NCBI RefSeq assembly: GCF_000968375.1
Contig: NZ_CP009933.1
Coordinates: 3,100,001 to 3,164,000, forward strand
Length of the DNA stretch: 64,000 bases
DNA from: Clostridium scatologenes
GTDB taxonomy: Bacteria; Bacillota; Clostridia; Clostridiales; Clostridiaceae
Reading direction: 5' to 3'
This document shows, one piece after another, positions 53,434 through 62,160 of the stretch; within the stretch, counting starts at the first letter, position 1, and every line of letters starts with the position of its first letter. The notes under the pieces were generated by a model. That model saw only the letters and a program-made list of their open reading frames with translations, had not been told where the DNA came from and did no database searches. Both the position numbers and the translations under genes were made by a program.

Positions 53434-55101
53434 TTATATTTCCATAATTATAGGAAGTATCATTGGCTTTCTTCTTGTTCTTTCATAAAGGAATACTCTA
53501 AGAACTTCCTTTATATTTGATTTTATGCTTGCCCATTCAGTTATATGTTTTTCCTCACATTTTTTCAAGGCATCCTTAACAAGTTCTCTTGCTTCTTCCA
53601 TTAAATCCTCAGATTCCCTTACATAAACAAATCCTCTCGAAATAATATCTGGTCCAGCAATTACACTTCCACTTTCTTTCTCAATAGTAACTACTACTGT
53701 AAGTATACCATCCTGTGAAAGATGTTTTCTATCTCTTAATACTATATTTCCAACATCACCTACACCTAAACCATCTACAAATACCTGACCAGAAATAACA
53801 GTTCCATTTTTTCTAATAGAATCTCTTGTTACTTCTATTACATCACCATTATCAGCAATTACAACATTGCTTGATGGAAGTCCTAATTTAACAGCCAACT
53901 CTGCATGCTGTTTTAAGTGTCTGTATTCACCATGCACAGGCATAAAAAATTTAGGTTTTACAAGCGTATGCATAAGTTTTAATTCCTCTTGACATGCATG
54001 GCCAGAAACATGAACATCTGCCAACGCCTCGTAAATTACATCTGCCCCTTTTTTAAATAACTGATTTATAACTTTTGAAATTAATTTTTCATTTCCTGGT
54101 ATAGCACTAGCAGATATAATAACTCTATCTCCTGGTATTATATTTACCTTTTTGTGTTCTGAAGATGCCATCCTTGAAAGTGCTGACATAGGTTCTCCTT
54201 GGCTTCCTGTTGTAATAATAGTTATTCTATTATTAGGATATTTATTTATACTATCAATATTAATAAATACATCTTTATTAGCATCTATATATCCTAATTC
54301 CATTGCAACTTCCATTATATTTTCCATACTTCTTCCAGAAACCGCAACTTTTCTATTATACTTTATTGATTCTGTAATTATTTGCTGTATTCTGTGGATG
54401 TTGGAAGCAAATGTTGCCACAATTATTCTTCCTTTAGCATTAGTAAAAATTCTGGCAAATGTTTCTCCTACAGTACTTTCAGACATAGTATATCCTGGTC
54501 TCTCCACATTAGTACTATCTGCCAGCATAACTAGTACCCCTCTTTTTCCTAACTCTGCAAATCTTGCTAAATCAGCTACACATCCATCAATTGGTGTATA
54601 ATCAATTTTAAAATCTCCTGTGTGTAAAATAACTCCGATAGGCGTATGAATCGCAATAGCTACTGAATCTGCAATACTATGACTAGTTCTTATAAATTCT
54701 ACAGATACATTGTCTAACTTAACTATATCTTTTGGTTTTACACATTTTAGCTCTACTACACTTAGCAAATTGTGTTCCTTCAATTTTGTTTGAATGATAC
54801 CCAATGTTAATTTTGTTCCATATACAGGTACATTCATTTCTTTTAATACATATGGTAACGCTCCAATATGGTCTTCATGTCCATGAGTTAAAAATATACC
54901 CTTAACCTTATCTATATTTTTTTGTAGATATGTTATATCCGGTATTACCAAATCTATTCCTAACATTTCATCGTCTGGAAAGCTTAATCCACAGTCGATT
55001 ACTACTATATCATTTTTGTATTCTATTGCTGTAAGGTTCTTTCCTATTTCATTTAATCCACCTAATGGAATAATTTTTATTTTCTCTTTTTCCTTTCGCA
55101 A
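53434..55101 (-). CDS. rnjA: Ribonuclease J
   Basis: 555 residues. Metallo-beta-lactamase core with the zinc motif LTHGHEDHIGALPYVL, beta-CASP domain with GSQGEPMSALSRMA, and a C-terminal domain ending RRKPMILPIIMEI. 5'-3' exonuclease/endonuclease in mRNA decay and rRNA maturation. Only one RNase J is visible here. Confidence 0.96.
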   Translation of the reverse strand: MRKEKEKIKIIPLGGLNEIGKNLTAIEYKNDIVVIDCGLSFPDDEMLGIDLVIPDITYLQKNIDKVKGIFLTHGHEDHIGALPYVLKEMNVPVYGTKLTLGIIQTKLKEHNLLSVVELKCVKPKDIVKLDNVSVEFIRTSHSIADSVAIAIHTPIGVILHTGDFKIDYTPIDGCVADLARFAELGKRGVLVMLADSTNVERPGYTMSESTVGETFARIFTNAKGRIIVATFASNIHRIQQIITESIKYNRKVAVSGRSMENIMEVAMELGYIDANKDVFINIDSINKYPNNRITIITTGSQGEPMSALSRMASSEHKKVNIIPGDRVIISASAIPGNEKLISKVINQLFKKGADVIYEALADVHVSGHACQEELKLMHTLVKPKFFMPVHGEYRHLKQHAELAVKLGLPSSNVVIADNGDVIEVTRDSIRKNGTVISGQVFVDGLGVGDVGNIVLRDRKHLSQDGILTVVVTIEKESGSVIAGPDIISRGFVYVRESEDLMEEARELVKDALKKCEEKHITEWASIKSNIKEVLRVFLYERTRRKPMILPIIMEI

Positions 55102-55223
55102 AAAAATCTTCCCTCCTTTTTTATAATTTTTAAAATATTTTATCCAATAGCTATCCTAATAATACTACTTAATGATAAAAGCAATAAAAAAACGACTGCT
55201 ATGGGCTGGATAAATTCAGCTAA

Positions 55224-55255
55224 AATTCAGATGGTATAAGTATACTATCTGAATT
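55224..55255 (-). terminator. Terminator hairpin overlapping the fur stop
   Basis: AATTCAGATAGTATA-CT-TATACCATCTGAATT stem with one G.U/mismatch, followed by TTTTAG. The 5' arm shares two bases with the fur stop codon. Confidence 0.75.
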
Positions 55256-55709
55256 AAGTTTCATTTTTACATTTGCTACATATTCCATAAAATTTCAGAC
55301 TATGATTAGTAATCTTAAAATTATATTTTTCTTCAATTTCATGTTCTAAATCATCCAATAAATCATGCTGAACTTCAATAACACTTCCACAATTAGTGCA
55401 TATCAAATGATGGTGTTGATGATTTTCCTCTTCATGAATTAGCTCATACCTACTACACCCATCATTAAGTTCTAATTTACATATAACACCTAGTTCTTCT
55501 AATAATTGAACTGTTCTATATACTGTAGCCAACCCTATTTCTGGACAATCTTTCTTTACTAAATCATACAGTTCTTCCGTTGTAAGATGGCTACCTTCAT
55601 TCTTTATTATTATATCTATAATAGCTCTTCTCTGAGGGGTAAACTTGTAGCCTTTTTCCTTTAAATTATTTTTAAGTTTTTCTGTTTCTTCAGGTGAAAG
55701 CTTTGACAT
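55254..55709 (-). CDS. fur: Fur family ferric uptake regulator
   Basis: 151 residues. Winged-helix domain with KFTPQRRAIIDIII and GLATVYRTVQLLEELGV, dimerisation domain with the His-rich HQHHHLICTNCGSVIEV and a second CxxC in YGICSKCKN. The first metal site Glu/His and DGCSRYEL fit Fur rather than Zur. PerR is a weaker alternative. ATG at 55709; the longer frame to 55727 is unlikely. A promoter and a Fur-like box lie upstream. Confidence 0.88.
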   Translation of the reverse strand: MSKLSPEETEKLKNNLKEKGYKFTPQRRAIIDIIIKNEGSHLTTEELYDLVKKDCPEIGLATVYRTVQLLEELGVICKLELNDGCSRYELIHEEENHQHHHLICTNCGSVIEVQHDLLDDLEHEIEEKYNFKITNHSLKFYGICSKCKNET

Positions 55710-55724
55710 TATATAACCCCATTT

Positions 55725-55739
55725 CAATAATTATTTTCA
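55725..55739. promoter_or_regulatory. Candidate Fur operator
   Basis: TGAAAAT-A-ATTATTG on the minus strand matches 11 of 14 fixed positions of the 7-1-7 box TGATAATnATTATCA. It lies 7 to 21 bases past the -10 of fur, a position that would suit autorepression. Confidence 0.4.
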
Positions 55740-55745
55740 AACCAT

Positions 55746-55774
55746 AGTTTAATACGTATTTAATTGATTGTCAA
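55746..55774 (-). promoter_or_regulatory. fur promoter
   Basis: TTGACA (55769-55774), 17-bp spacer, TAAACT (55746-55751), about 40 bases before the fur ATG. Confidence 0.7.
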
Positions 55775-55828
55775 TTGAAAATAGATTAATTCGTTAAAAT
55801 TAATTTTTATTAACCTTGTATAAAATTA

Positions 55829-55854
55829 TAAAAGCTATGAATATCATAGCTTTT
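55829..55854 (-). terminator. Terminator after the DUF1292 gene
   Basis: AAAAGCTATG-ATATT-CATAGCTTTT stem on the minus strand, within 40 bases of the DUF1292 stop. T-rich 3' arm; also plausible for the opposite strand. Confidence 0.75.
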
Positions 55855-55864
55855 GCATTAAACA

Positions 55865-56131
55865 TTAATTAAGTTGATCTTCACTGAATAAAGTCTCATA
55901 AGCTTCTTCTACCATTGCGAATTCATCTTCATCTTCAACAGTAGTTAATATCTCATTGCCTTCTTCATCTACATCTATTCTTAATGCTATCGCTTCATCT
56001 ATCTCTTCTTTATCTTTTGGAACAACTATTATGTATTCTTTATCCTCTATATCCATTTTAGTAACTACATCAAACTCTACTTCTTTGCCATCCTCATCAT
56101 TTAGAATGATAGTTGTTACATCATTTTCCAT
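55865..56131 (-). CDS. DUF1292 family protein (YrzB-like)
   Basis: 88 residues, very acidic: TTIILNDEDGKEVEFDVVTKMDIEDKEYIIVVP, then EDEFAMVEEAYETLF. Widespread Firmicute protein of unknown function, nearly always in the ireB-ruvX-DUF1292 run between alaS and fur, as here. 24 bases after ruvX. Confidence 0.93.
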   Translation of the reverse strand: MENDVTTIILNDEDGKEVEFDVVTKMDIEDKEYIIVVPKDKEEIDEAIALRIDVDEEGNEILTTVEDEDEFAMVEEAYETLFSEDQLN

Positions 56132-56154
56132 GGTTTTTCACCTCGTTCACTTGT

Positions 56155-56571
56155 TTATTTATTTGAAATACTATCTAAATATCCTTGAAGTATGTATATT
56201 GCAGCCATCTTATCAACTATTTTTTTTCTCTTATTTCTAGATAAATCTGCTTCTAACATAGCTCTATGTGCTGCCACAGTTGTTAATCTTTCATCCCACA
56301 TTTTAATTGGAAGCCCTATTTTTTCTTTTATCACTTCGCAAAATTTTAATACTTTTTCACTTTGTGGTCCCAAGGTTCCATTCATATTTTTAGGAAGTCC
56401 TGACACAATAGTTTCCACACTATATTCATCACAAATGCTTTTAAGCTGTTTTATGTCTTCATCTTTATTTTTTCTTCTTATAGTAGTTATACCCTGTGCT
56501 GTAATTCCAAGGGGATCACTTACGGCAACACCTATAGTCCTATCTCCTATATCTAATCCTAGTATTCTCAT
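56155..56571 (-). CDS. ruvX: RuvX/YqgF, Holliday junction resolvase-like / pre-16S rRNA nuclease
   Basis: 138 residues from the ATG at 56571 (ribosome site AGGAGAA): RILGLDIGDRTIGVAVSDPLG, GLPKNMNGTLGPQ, DERLTTVAAHRAMLEADLSR and KKIVDKMAAIYILQGYLD. RNase H-like fold with the Asp metal ligands in place. It trims pre-16S rRNA 5' ends in E. coli. The extended frame to 56637 has no ribosome site. Confidence 0.94.
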   Translation of the reverse strand: MRILGLDIGDRTIGVAVSDPLGITAQGITTIRRKNKDEDIKQLKSICDEYSVETIVSGLPKNMNGTLGPQSEKVLKFCEVIKEKIGLPIKMWDERLTTVAAHRAMLEADLSRNKRKKIVDKMAAIYILQGYLDSISNK

Positions 56572-56686
56572 TTTAATTCTCCTAATTTCACTATTCTTAT
56601 TGTACAATTTATTATTATTAAAATCAAATTTCATCAAAATTGCAACATATACAATTATATTTCAGTTTTACTCATCGGTATAATTT

Positions 56687-56718
56687 GTTCCAAATGGGTT
56701 TAAAAACCCATTTGGAAC
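56687..56718. repeat. Perfect 15-bp inverted repeat after ireB
   Basis: GTTCCAAATGGGTTT-AA-AAACCCATTTGGAAC. It follows the ireB stop by 5 bases. On the minus strand no T tract comes after it, so it may be a processing or stabilising hairpin rather than a standard terminator; in the plus direction the sequence after it is T-rich. Confidence 0.75.
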
Positions 56719-56723
56719 AGATT

Positions 56724-56975
56724 TTATTTTATTCCTAAATATGCTTTTAATACTTCTTCTAATATTTCATCTCTTTCTAACTTTCTAACTAAGGATCTAG
56801 CTCCATTGTAATTTGTAATGTATGTAGGATCCCCTGAAATTAAATAACCAACTAATTGATTTACAGGGTTATATCCCTTTTTAATTAGAGAATCATAGAC
56901 TTCAGTCAATATTTCTTTAGTCAAATCTTCTTTATCTTTAGGAATATTAAACTGAATAGTATTATCGTTACCCAT
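56724..56975 (-). CDS. ireB: IreB family regulatory phosphoprotein (DUF965)
   Basis: 83 residues: TIQFNIPKDKEDLTKEILTEVYDSLIKKGYNPVNQLVGYLISGDPTYITNYNGARSLVRKLERDE is the family signature. In Enterococcus IreB is phosphorylated on an N-terminal Thr by the PASTA kinase IreK and dephosphorylated by IreP, affecting cephalosporin resistance. A Thr at position 6 is available here. The cognate PrkC/Stp pair is at 8279-10865. Confidence 0.94.
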   Translation of the reverse strand: MGNDNTIQFNIPKDKEDLTKEILTEVYDSLIKKGYNPVNQLVGYLISGDPTYITNYNGARSLVRKLERDEILEEVLKAYLGIK

Positions 56976-57037
56976 TTATATCACCCCGCTAGTAATTCTA
57001 CTAATTCTATTATAGACTATATTCGTGAAAATGTATA

Positions 57038-59677
57038 CTATTTAACTAATTTTTCCAATATTGATGCACAATTCCCTATTGCATCTTCTACCTTTTCCGG
57101 AAGCTTTCCACCAGCTTGAGCCATGTCAGGTCTTCCACCGCCACCGCCACCAGCTATAGCTGCTACTTCTTTTATAATTTTTCCACAATGAACTCCTTTT
57201 GTAATTGCTTCTCTAGTAGTCATAGATACAAACTGAACTTTTCCTTCTACTACACTTCCAAGGACAACTACACATTCCCCACCTTTATTCCTGATCTTAT
57301 CTGCTAAATCTCTAAGTGCATTTCCATCTACATCTTTTAATACACCAGTAAAAAGCTTAATTCCTTTTACTTCCTGGCATCCATTTAATATTTCATCTTC
57401 TGCACTTCCTGCAAGTTTAGATTTTAATTCTGCAATTTCTTTATCTTTTTCTTTAAGTTCAAGAACCTGTAAATCTAGTTTATGAATTATCTCTTTTTCA
57501 GAACATCTTAGCTTATTAGTAATTTCCTTAATAAGATCATTTTTAGCTTCTACATATGCAATTGCTTTAGGTCCAGTAACTGCTTCTATTCTTCTTATTC
57601 CCGCAGCCACACCAGCTTCAGATATTATTTTAAACAAACCAATTTCTCCGGAATTTGATACATGAGTTCCTCCACATAATTCCTTACTAAAATCTCCTAC
57701 TGAAACTACTCTAACTTCATCTTTATATTTGTTATCAAACAAAGCAATAGCTCCAGTTTCTTTTGCTTCTTCCAAACTCATGACTTGTGTTTGCACATTT
57801 AGTACTTTTACTACTTCATCATTAACTAAGGCTTCAACTTTTTTTAATTCTTCATGACTTAGTGCTTCAAAATGATTAAAATCAAATCTTAATCTTTCAT
57901 CATCCACATAAGAACCTGATTGGTGAACATGATCTCCTAAAACCTTTCTCAATGCTTCATTTAATAAATGTGTTGCAGTATGGTTTCTTCTTATATTATT
58001 TCTTCTAGCTTCATTTACATTTAAAGTTACTTCATTATCTACACCTATAGTTCCGCTTAATATCTTTACAAAATGAAGTATTTTTCCAGCTACATTTTTC
58101 TTACAATCCACAACCTCTGCCTTAAATGAATCTGTAGATATTATACCATGATCGCCTATTTGACCTCCCATTTCTGAATAAAAAGGAGTATTTTCTGTAA
58201 CTATTACGCCTTTATCTCCTTCTACCATAGTTGAAACAAATTCTTCGTTCTTAATTAAAATTTTAACCTTTGAAGTAGTCTGTAAAGTATTATATCCATT
58301 AAATTTCGTTTCTATTTCTAAAGGTATTTTATTTAGTATAGTATCTTCTGCTCCCATATAGTTAGTTTCTTCTCTTGCAGCTCTAGCTCTTTCTCTTTGA
58401 TTTTGCATTTCCTTATTAAAACTTTCTAAATCAACCTTCATATCTTTTTCTTCAAGTATTTCTTCAGTAAGCTCTATTGGAAATCCATAAGTATCATATA
58501 ACTTAAATGCTTTTTCTCCTGATAAGACAATTTCATTGTTAATTTTTAAACTTTCTATAAATTCATTTAAAATTTGCATTCCACTATCTATAGTTTCATC
58601 AAATCTTTCTTCTTCTAATTTTATAACCTTTTTAATATAATCTCTTTTTTCTGCAAGTTCAGCATAATTTCCACAAGAATTATCTATAACTATATCTGTT
58701 AGTTTATATAAAAATGCATTATTTATTCCTAAAGATTTTCCATGCTTAGCAGCTCTTCTAAGCAACCTTCTAAGAACATATCCTCTACCTTCATTTGAAG
58801 GTAATATTCCATCACTAATCATAAAACTAACACTTCTAACATGGTCTGTTATTACTCTCATAGATATATCATTTTTTTCATCTTTTCCATATTGAATTTT
58901 TGCTACTTTACTAACTTCATCTAATATAGCTCTTATTGTATCAACTTCAAAAATGCTACTTGTTCCCTGCATAATTGTAGCTATTCTTTCAAGTCCCATA
59001 CCTGTATCTATATTAGGATTTTTTAATTTATTATAATTTCCACTTTCATCTTTATCAAACTGTGTAAATACAAGATTCCAGAATTCAACTACCCTATCTT
59101 CATCTGCTGCTTTTAAAAATTCTTCTACTGTATTTATTTTTCCATTTCCTCTATCAAAATGAATTTCAGAACATGGACCACAAGGTCCTATCCCATGCTC
59201 CCAAAAATTATCATCTTTTCCTAATCTAAATATTCTTGATGGATCTACATCTGTCTTTTTAACCCATAAATCGTATGCTTCATCATCATCTAAATAAATG
59301 GTTACATATAATTTATCTTTAGGAAGCTTTAATACTTCTGTAGTAAATTCCCACGCCCATGGAATAGCTTCTTCCTTAAAATAATCACCAAATGAGAAAT
59401 TACCTAGCATTTCAAAAAATGTACCGTGTCTTGATGTCTTTCCTACATTTTCAATATCGCCTGTTCTTATACACTTTTGACAAGTTGTAACTCTTGTATT
59501 AGGGGGCACTTGCAACCCTGTAAAATATGGTTTTAAAGGTGCCATTCCTGCATTTATAAGCAATAAACTTTTATCATTTTTAGGAACAAGTGAAAAGCTC
59601 GGTAATCTCAAATGTTCTTTACTTTCAAAGAATTTTAAATACATTTCTCTAAGCTCATTTAAACCTATCTTTTTCAT
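57038..59677 (-). CDS. alaS: Alanyl-tRNA synthetase
   Basis: 879 residues. Class II catalytic domain (ELREMYLKFFESKEHLRLPSFSLVPKND, GMGLERIATIMQG), editing domain with zinc motif NHTATHLL and CGGTHVSNSGEIG, and C-Ala oligomerisation domain ending with GGGGGGRPDMAQAGGK. Charges tRNA-Ala. Expression is controlled by the upstream T-box. Confidence 0.98.
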   Translation of the reverse strand: MKKIGLNELREMYLKFFESKEHLRLPSFSLVPKNDKSLLLINAGMAPLKPYFTGLQVPPNTRVTTCQKCIRTGDIENVGKTSRHGTFFEMLGNFSFGDYFKEEAIPWAWEFTTEVLKLPKDKLYVTIYLDDDEAYDLWVKKTDVDPSRIFRLGKDDNFWEHGIGPCGPCSEIHFDRGNGKINTVEEFLKAADEDRVVEFWNLVFTQFDKDESGNYNKLKNPNIDTGMGLERIATIMQGTSSIFEVDTIRAILDEVSKVAKIQYGKDEKNDISMRVITDHVRSVSFMISDGILPSNEGRGYVLRRLLRRAAKHGKSLGINNAFLYKLTDIVIDNSCGNYAELAEKRDYIKKVIKLEEERFDETIDSGMQILNEFIESLKINNEIVLSGEKAFKLYDTYGFPIELTEEILEEKDMKVDLESFNKEMQNQRERARAAREETNYMGAEDTILNKIPLEIETKFNGYNTLQTTSKVKILIKNEEFVSTMVEGDKGVIVTENTPFYSEMGGQIGDHGIISTDSFKAEVVDCKKNVAGKILHFVKILSGTIGVDNEVTLNVNEARRNNIRRNHTATHLLNEALRKVLGDHVHQSGSYVDDERLRFDFNHFEALSHEELKKVEALVNDEVVKVLNVQTQVMSLEEAKETGAIALFDNKYKDEVRVVSVGDFSKELCGGTHVSNSGEIGLFKIISEAGVAAGIRRIEAVTGPKAIAYVEAKNDLIKEITNKLRCSEKEIIHKLDLQVLELKEKDKEIAELKSKLAGSAEDEILNGCQEVKGIKLFTGVLKDVDGNALRDLADKIRNKGGECVVVLGSVVEGKVQFVSMTTREAITKGVHCGKIIKEVAAIAGGGGGGRPDMAQAGGKLPEKVEDAIGNCASILEKLVK

Positions 59678-59712
59678 AAATTATCTCTCCTTTTTTCTTA
59701 ATGTTTTGTAAC

Positions 59713-59976
59713 AAAAAAACTTCCATCCCAAAAGGGACGAAAGCTGTTTCCGTGGTACCACCCTAATTACACAGCTAAAAACGTTTTAATTTACAAACAC
59801 ATAAAAATTAAAACTTAAGTTCAATAATCACCTTTAAAATAAAGCTGTGTCTCTTTAAAGCTTATGACTCCTGGACTGCTTCAATATATACTACAAGAAG
59901 TTTTCACCTTCCACTTCTTCTCTTTATGTAGAAATATAAATACTCCTTCCAATCATTGCCTTCATATCTAATTATG
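59713..59976 (-). promoter_or_regulatory. T-box riboswitch leader of alaS
   Basis: The antiterminator core GGGTGGTACCACGG is at 59750-59763, followed by a terminator (CTTCCATCCC / GGGACGAAAG plus T7, 59713-59743). Stem I lies near 59880-59940 with GGTGAAAAC, and a GCU triplet at 59860-59862 is a plausible Ala specifier. Uncharged tRNA-Ala would stabilise the antiterminator and allow alaS transcription. Confidence 0.92.
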
Positions 59977-59982
59977 ATACAA

Positions 59983-60011
59983 ATTATAATTAAAAATAAT
60001 TCATATGTCAA
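59983..60011 (-). promoter_or_regulatory. Consensus sigma-A promoter of the alaS T-box transcript
   Basis: TTGACA (60006-60011), exactly 17 bp, TATAAT (59983-59988). The best sigma-A match in the window. Confidence 0.88.
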
Positions 60012-60059
60012 CAGTATTAGTTTAGAAACTACACATTTTTTCCATTAATTAGAATTATG

Positions 60060-60100
60060 CTTATTTTAAGCACATTGCGACACAATTTTTTTAAAATAAG
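60060..60100. terminator. Hairpin overlapping the end of the AI-2E family gene
   Basis: CTTATTTTAA/TTAAAATAAG 10-bp arms around a loop with an inner ATTG/CAAT pair. The right arm covers the stop codon at 60091. No T tract follows on the minus strand, so terminator function is uncertain. Confidence 0.45.
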
Positions 60101-61113
60101 TAGTAATTCAAATCTTCATAAATCACCTTTATCATAACTCCTACTGGAATAGCAAGTATCATTCCTAGAAAACCGGCAATCTTACCACCTACTATAAGTA
60201 ATATTATAACCATAAGTGGGTGCATATTTACACTATCTCCTGTAATTTTAGGAGATAATATATTACCTTCTATTTGCTGTAATAAATATAACCATATCAA
60301 TACCCACATAGCTTTTTGGGGTGATTTAATCAGTGCTATAAAAATTGCAGGTGCAGCTCCAAAAACTGGTCCAAAATATGGTATTATATTAAAAAAGGCA
60401 TTTAGTATAGATAAAATTATAGGAAAATCTATATGTAAAAATATTAAAATTGCAAAAGTTACAATTCCAATAAATACACATAAAAGCAGCTGACTAACTA
60501 TATATCTTCCTAATACTTTATCTATATCCTTGCTTATTTTTTTTACCATATTCCTACTCTTGATTGGGAAAAAGTTCAATAATTTATTTGCTATGTTATC
60601 TCCATCAGCTAAAAAATAATAAGATATTATAGGTATAACTGCAATAGACACTATATTTTGACCTATATCTAATGCTGAGTCAAATATTTTTGAAAATAAA
60701 CCAATTAATTGATTATTTATCTTTATGGATACATTATTCATTATTGCATAAATGGTTTTATTATTACTCATAGGCTTTAACTTTAAATATAAATTATCTA
60801 CAATTTTTTGTATTCTATCTATTGTATAGCTTATATTCAAACTTTCCTTAAAAGCAGATGGTATAATTAACAAAAAAATTGTCATTGTAATTAATATTAA
60901 AATACATATGAGACTTATTGCTGCAAATTTTTTTCTTATTCCATTTTGCTCCATATATTTATTTATAGGTCTTAAAGTATACGCAATTATAAAAGAAATG
61001 AACAGTAAATATATTGCTTCTCTAATAGCAGAAATTCTTAAACACAAAATTATAATTAAAAATATAATAATAAAAGTTAATATGTACTTATATAATTTTT
61101 TAACTTTTCTCAT
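60091..61113 (-). CDS. AI-2E family (PF01594) membrane transporter
   Basis: About 340 residues with seven or eight hydrophobic segments: two or three near the N-terminus, a soluble stretch (about 90-145), then a helical bundle with FNIIPYFGPVFGAAPAIFIAL and GNILSPKITGDSVNMHP, the family signature. Substrates differ (AI-2 export, Na+/H+ exchange) and cannot be told here. I start at the ATG at 61113, overlapping the PRC-barrel gene by 14 bases; a TTG at 61131 is the longer option. Confidence 0.87.
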   Translation of the reverse strand: MRKVKKLYKYILTFIIIFLIIILCLRISAIREAIYLLFISFIIAYTLRPINKYMEQNGIRKKFAAISLICILILITMTIFLLIIPSAFKESLNISYTIDRIQKIVDNLYLKLKPMSNNKTIYAIMNNVSIKINNQLIGLFSKIFDSALDIGQNIVSIAVIPIISYYFLADGDNIANKLLNFFPIKSRNMVKKISKDIDKVLGRYIVSQLLLCVFIGIVTFAILIFLHIDFPIILSILNAFFNIIPYFGPVFGAAPAIFIALIKSPQKAMWVLIWLYLLQQIEGNILSPKITGDSVNMHPLMVIILLIVGGKIAGFLGMILAIPVGVMIKVIYEDLNYYLF

Positions 61114-61606
61114 TTGAATCATCTTCCGCAAACAATTTATGTGGTAAACTACAAAAACTTAGATTTTCACTTCTTCCATTAAACAATAAACTTTCTTCTC
61201 CTATTAAAATATCCTTAATCAATATTATTTTCTTACCAGATAAAAAATTACTTATAAACCCCATAGATACTACTAACGAACTTATTTTGAAAGACATTTT
61301 ATCAAATATTATATCTTCTACCATACCCAATATATTGCCTTTTTCATCTCTCACATCCATATCTTTAATACTTTTAAATTGCAAAAAATCTCCTGAGGTT
61401 GTTTTTGTAATGACCATTACTGAATTAAAACTAACTACATCTTCTATAAGTACATTTAAAGTTTTTTTCAATAGTCCATATGGAGCAATGCTAAATCCTA
61501 TTATCTTTTTAATATAAAAATCTACAAGCAAATCATTTATAAATCCCAGTTTCTTGCCATTTACACTTATAACATCCATGAGCATAAAATCTTTTGATCT
61601 ATACAA
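61100..61606 (-). CDS. PRC-barrel domain protein
   Basis: 168 residues with two PRC-barrel-like halves: MDVISVNGKKLGFINDLLVDFYIKKIIGFSI (about 8-40) and MDVRDEKGNILGMVEDIIFDKMSFKISSLVVS (about 83-115). No membrane segment. Coupled by overlap to the AI-2E permease gene, so the two probably act together; the role is unknown. Confidence 0.8.
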   Translation of the reverse strand: MYRSKDFMLMDVISVNGKKLGFINDLLVDFYIKKIIGFSIAPYGLLKKTLNVLIEDVVSFNSVMVITKTTSGDFLQFKSIKDMDVRDEKGNILGMVEDIIFDKMSFKISSLVVSMGFISNFLSGKKIILIKDILIGEESLLFNGRSENLSFCSLPHKLFAEDDSNEKS

Positions 61607-61682
61607 GTTTCATCCCCCCTATTTATAATTAAGTTATAAAACTTGAATAACTTCCTTTGCTGTATTTTGTGCAATGGCAAAA

Positions 61683-61714
61683 AAAATATAACCTCAAAAT
61701 AAGGTTATATTTTT
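61683..61714 (-). terminator. Rho-independent terminator after iscU
   Basis: AAATATAACCT / AGGTTATATTT stem with a short loop, A and T tracts on both sides, 13 bases past the iscU stop. Confidence 0.88.
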
Positions 61715-61726
61715 ATAAATTATATT

Positions 61727-62158
61727 TTAGTTTCCGTGCACATGTTCATGAATAGTTTCTGAATGTGTCTTCATTGCCCAAGGTTCCAATCCTTGAGATT
61801 CTCTATAATTATTTATAGCTTTATGAATAGCTTCTTCTGCAAGAACTGAGCAGTGCATTTTTACTGGTGGAAGTCCATCTAAAGCTTCAGCTACTGCTCT
61901 GTTAGTTAATTCCCAAGCTTCATCAACCTTTTTTCCTTTTATAAGTTCTGTAGCCATACTTGAAGATGCTATAGCTGATCCGCATCCAAAAGTTTTAAAT
62001 TTTACATCTTCAATTATATCATTTTCAACTTTAATATATATTTTCATTATATCTCCACATTGTGGGTTTCCAACTTCTCCAATACCATTAGCATCTGGAA
62101 TTTCTCCTACATTTCTTGGATTTCTAAAGTGATCCATAACTTTTTCACTGTACATCAT
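61727..62158 (-). CDS. iscU: IscU/NifU-like Fe-S cluster assembly scaffold
   Basis: 143 residues with the three scaffold Cys: GNPQCGDIMKIY, TFGCGSAIASSS and KMHCSVLAEEAI, plus Asp of the CGD motif. The C-terminus ends with a His-containing tail (ETIHEHVHGN). Receives sulfur from IscS, two bases upstream. Often annotated nifU in Clostridia. Confidence 0.95.
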   Translation of the reverse strand: MMYSEKVMDHFRNPRNVGEIPDANGIGEVGNPQCGDIMKIYIKVENDIIEDVKFKTFGCGSAIASSSMATELIKGKKVDEAWELTNRAVAEALDGLPPVKMHCSVLAEEAIHKAINNYRESQGLEPWAMKTHSETIHEHVHGN

Positions 62159-62160
62159 AT

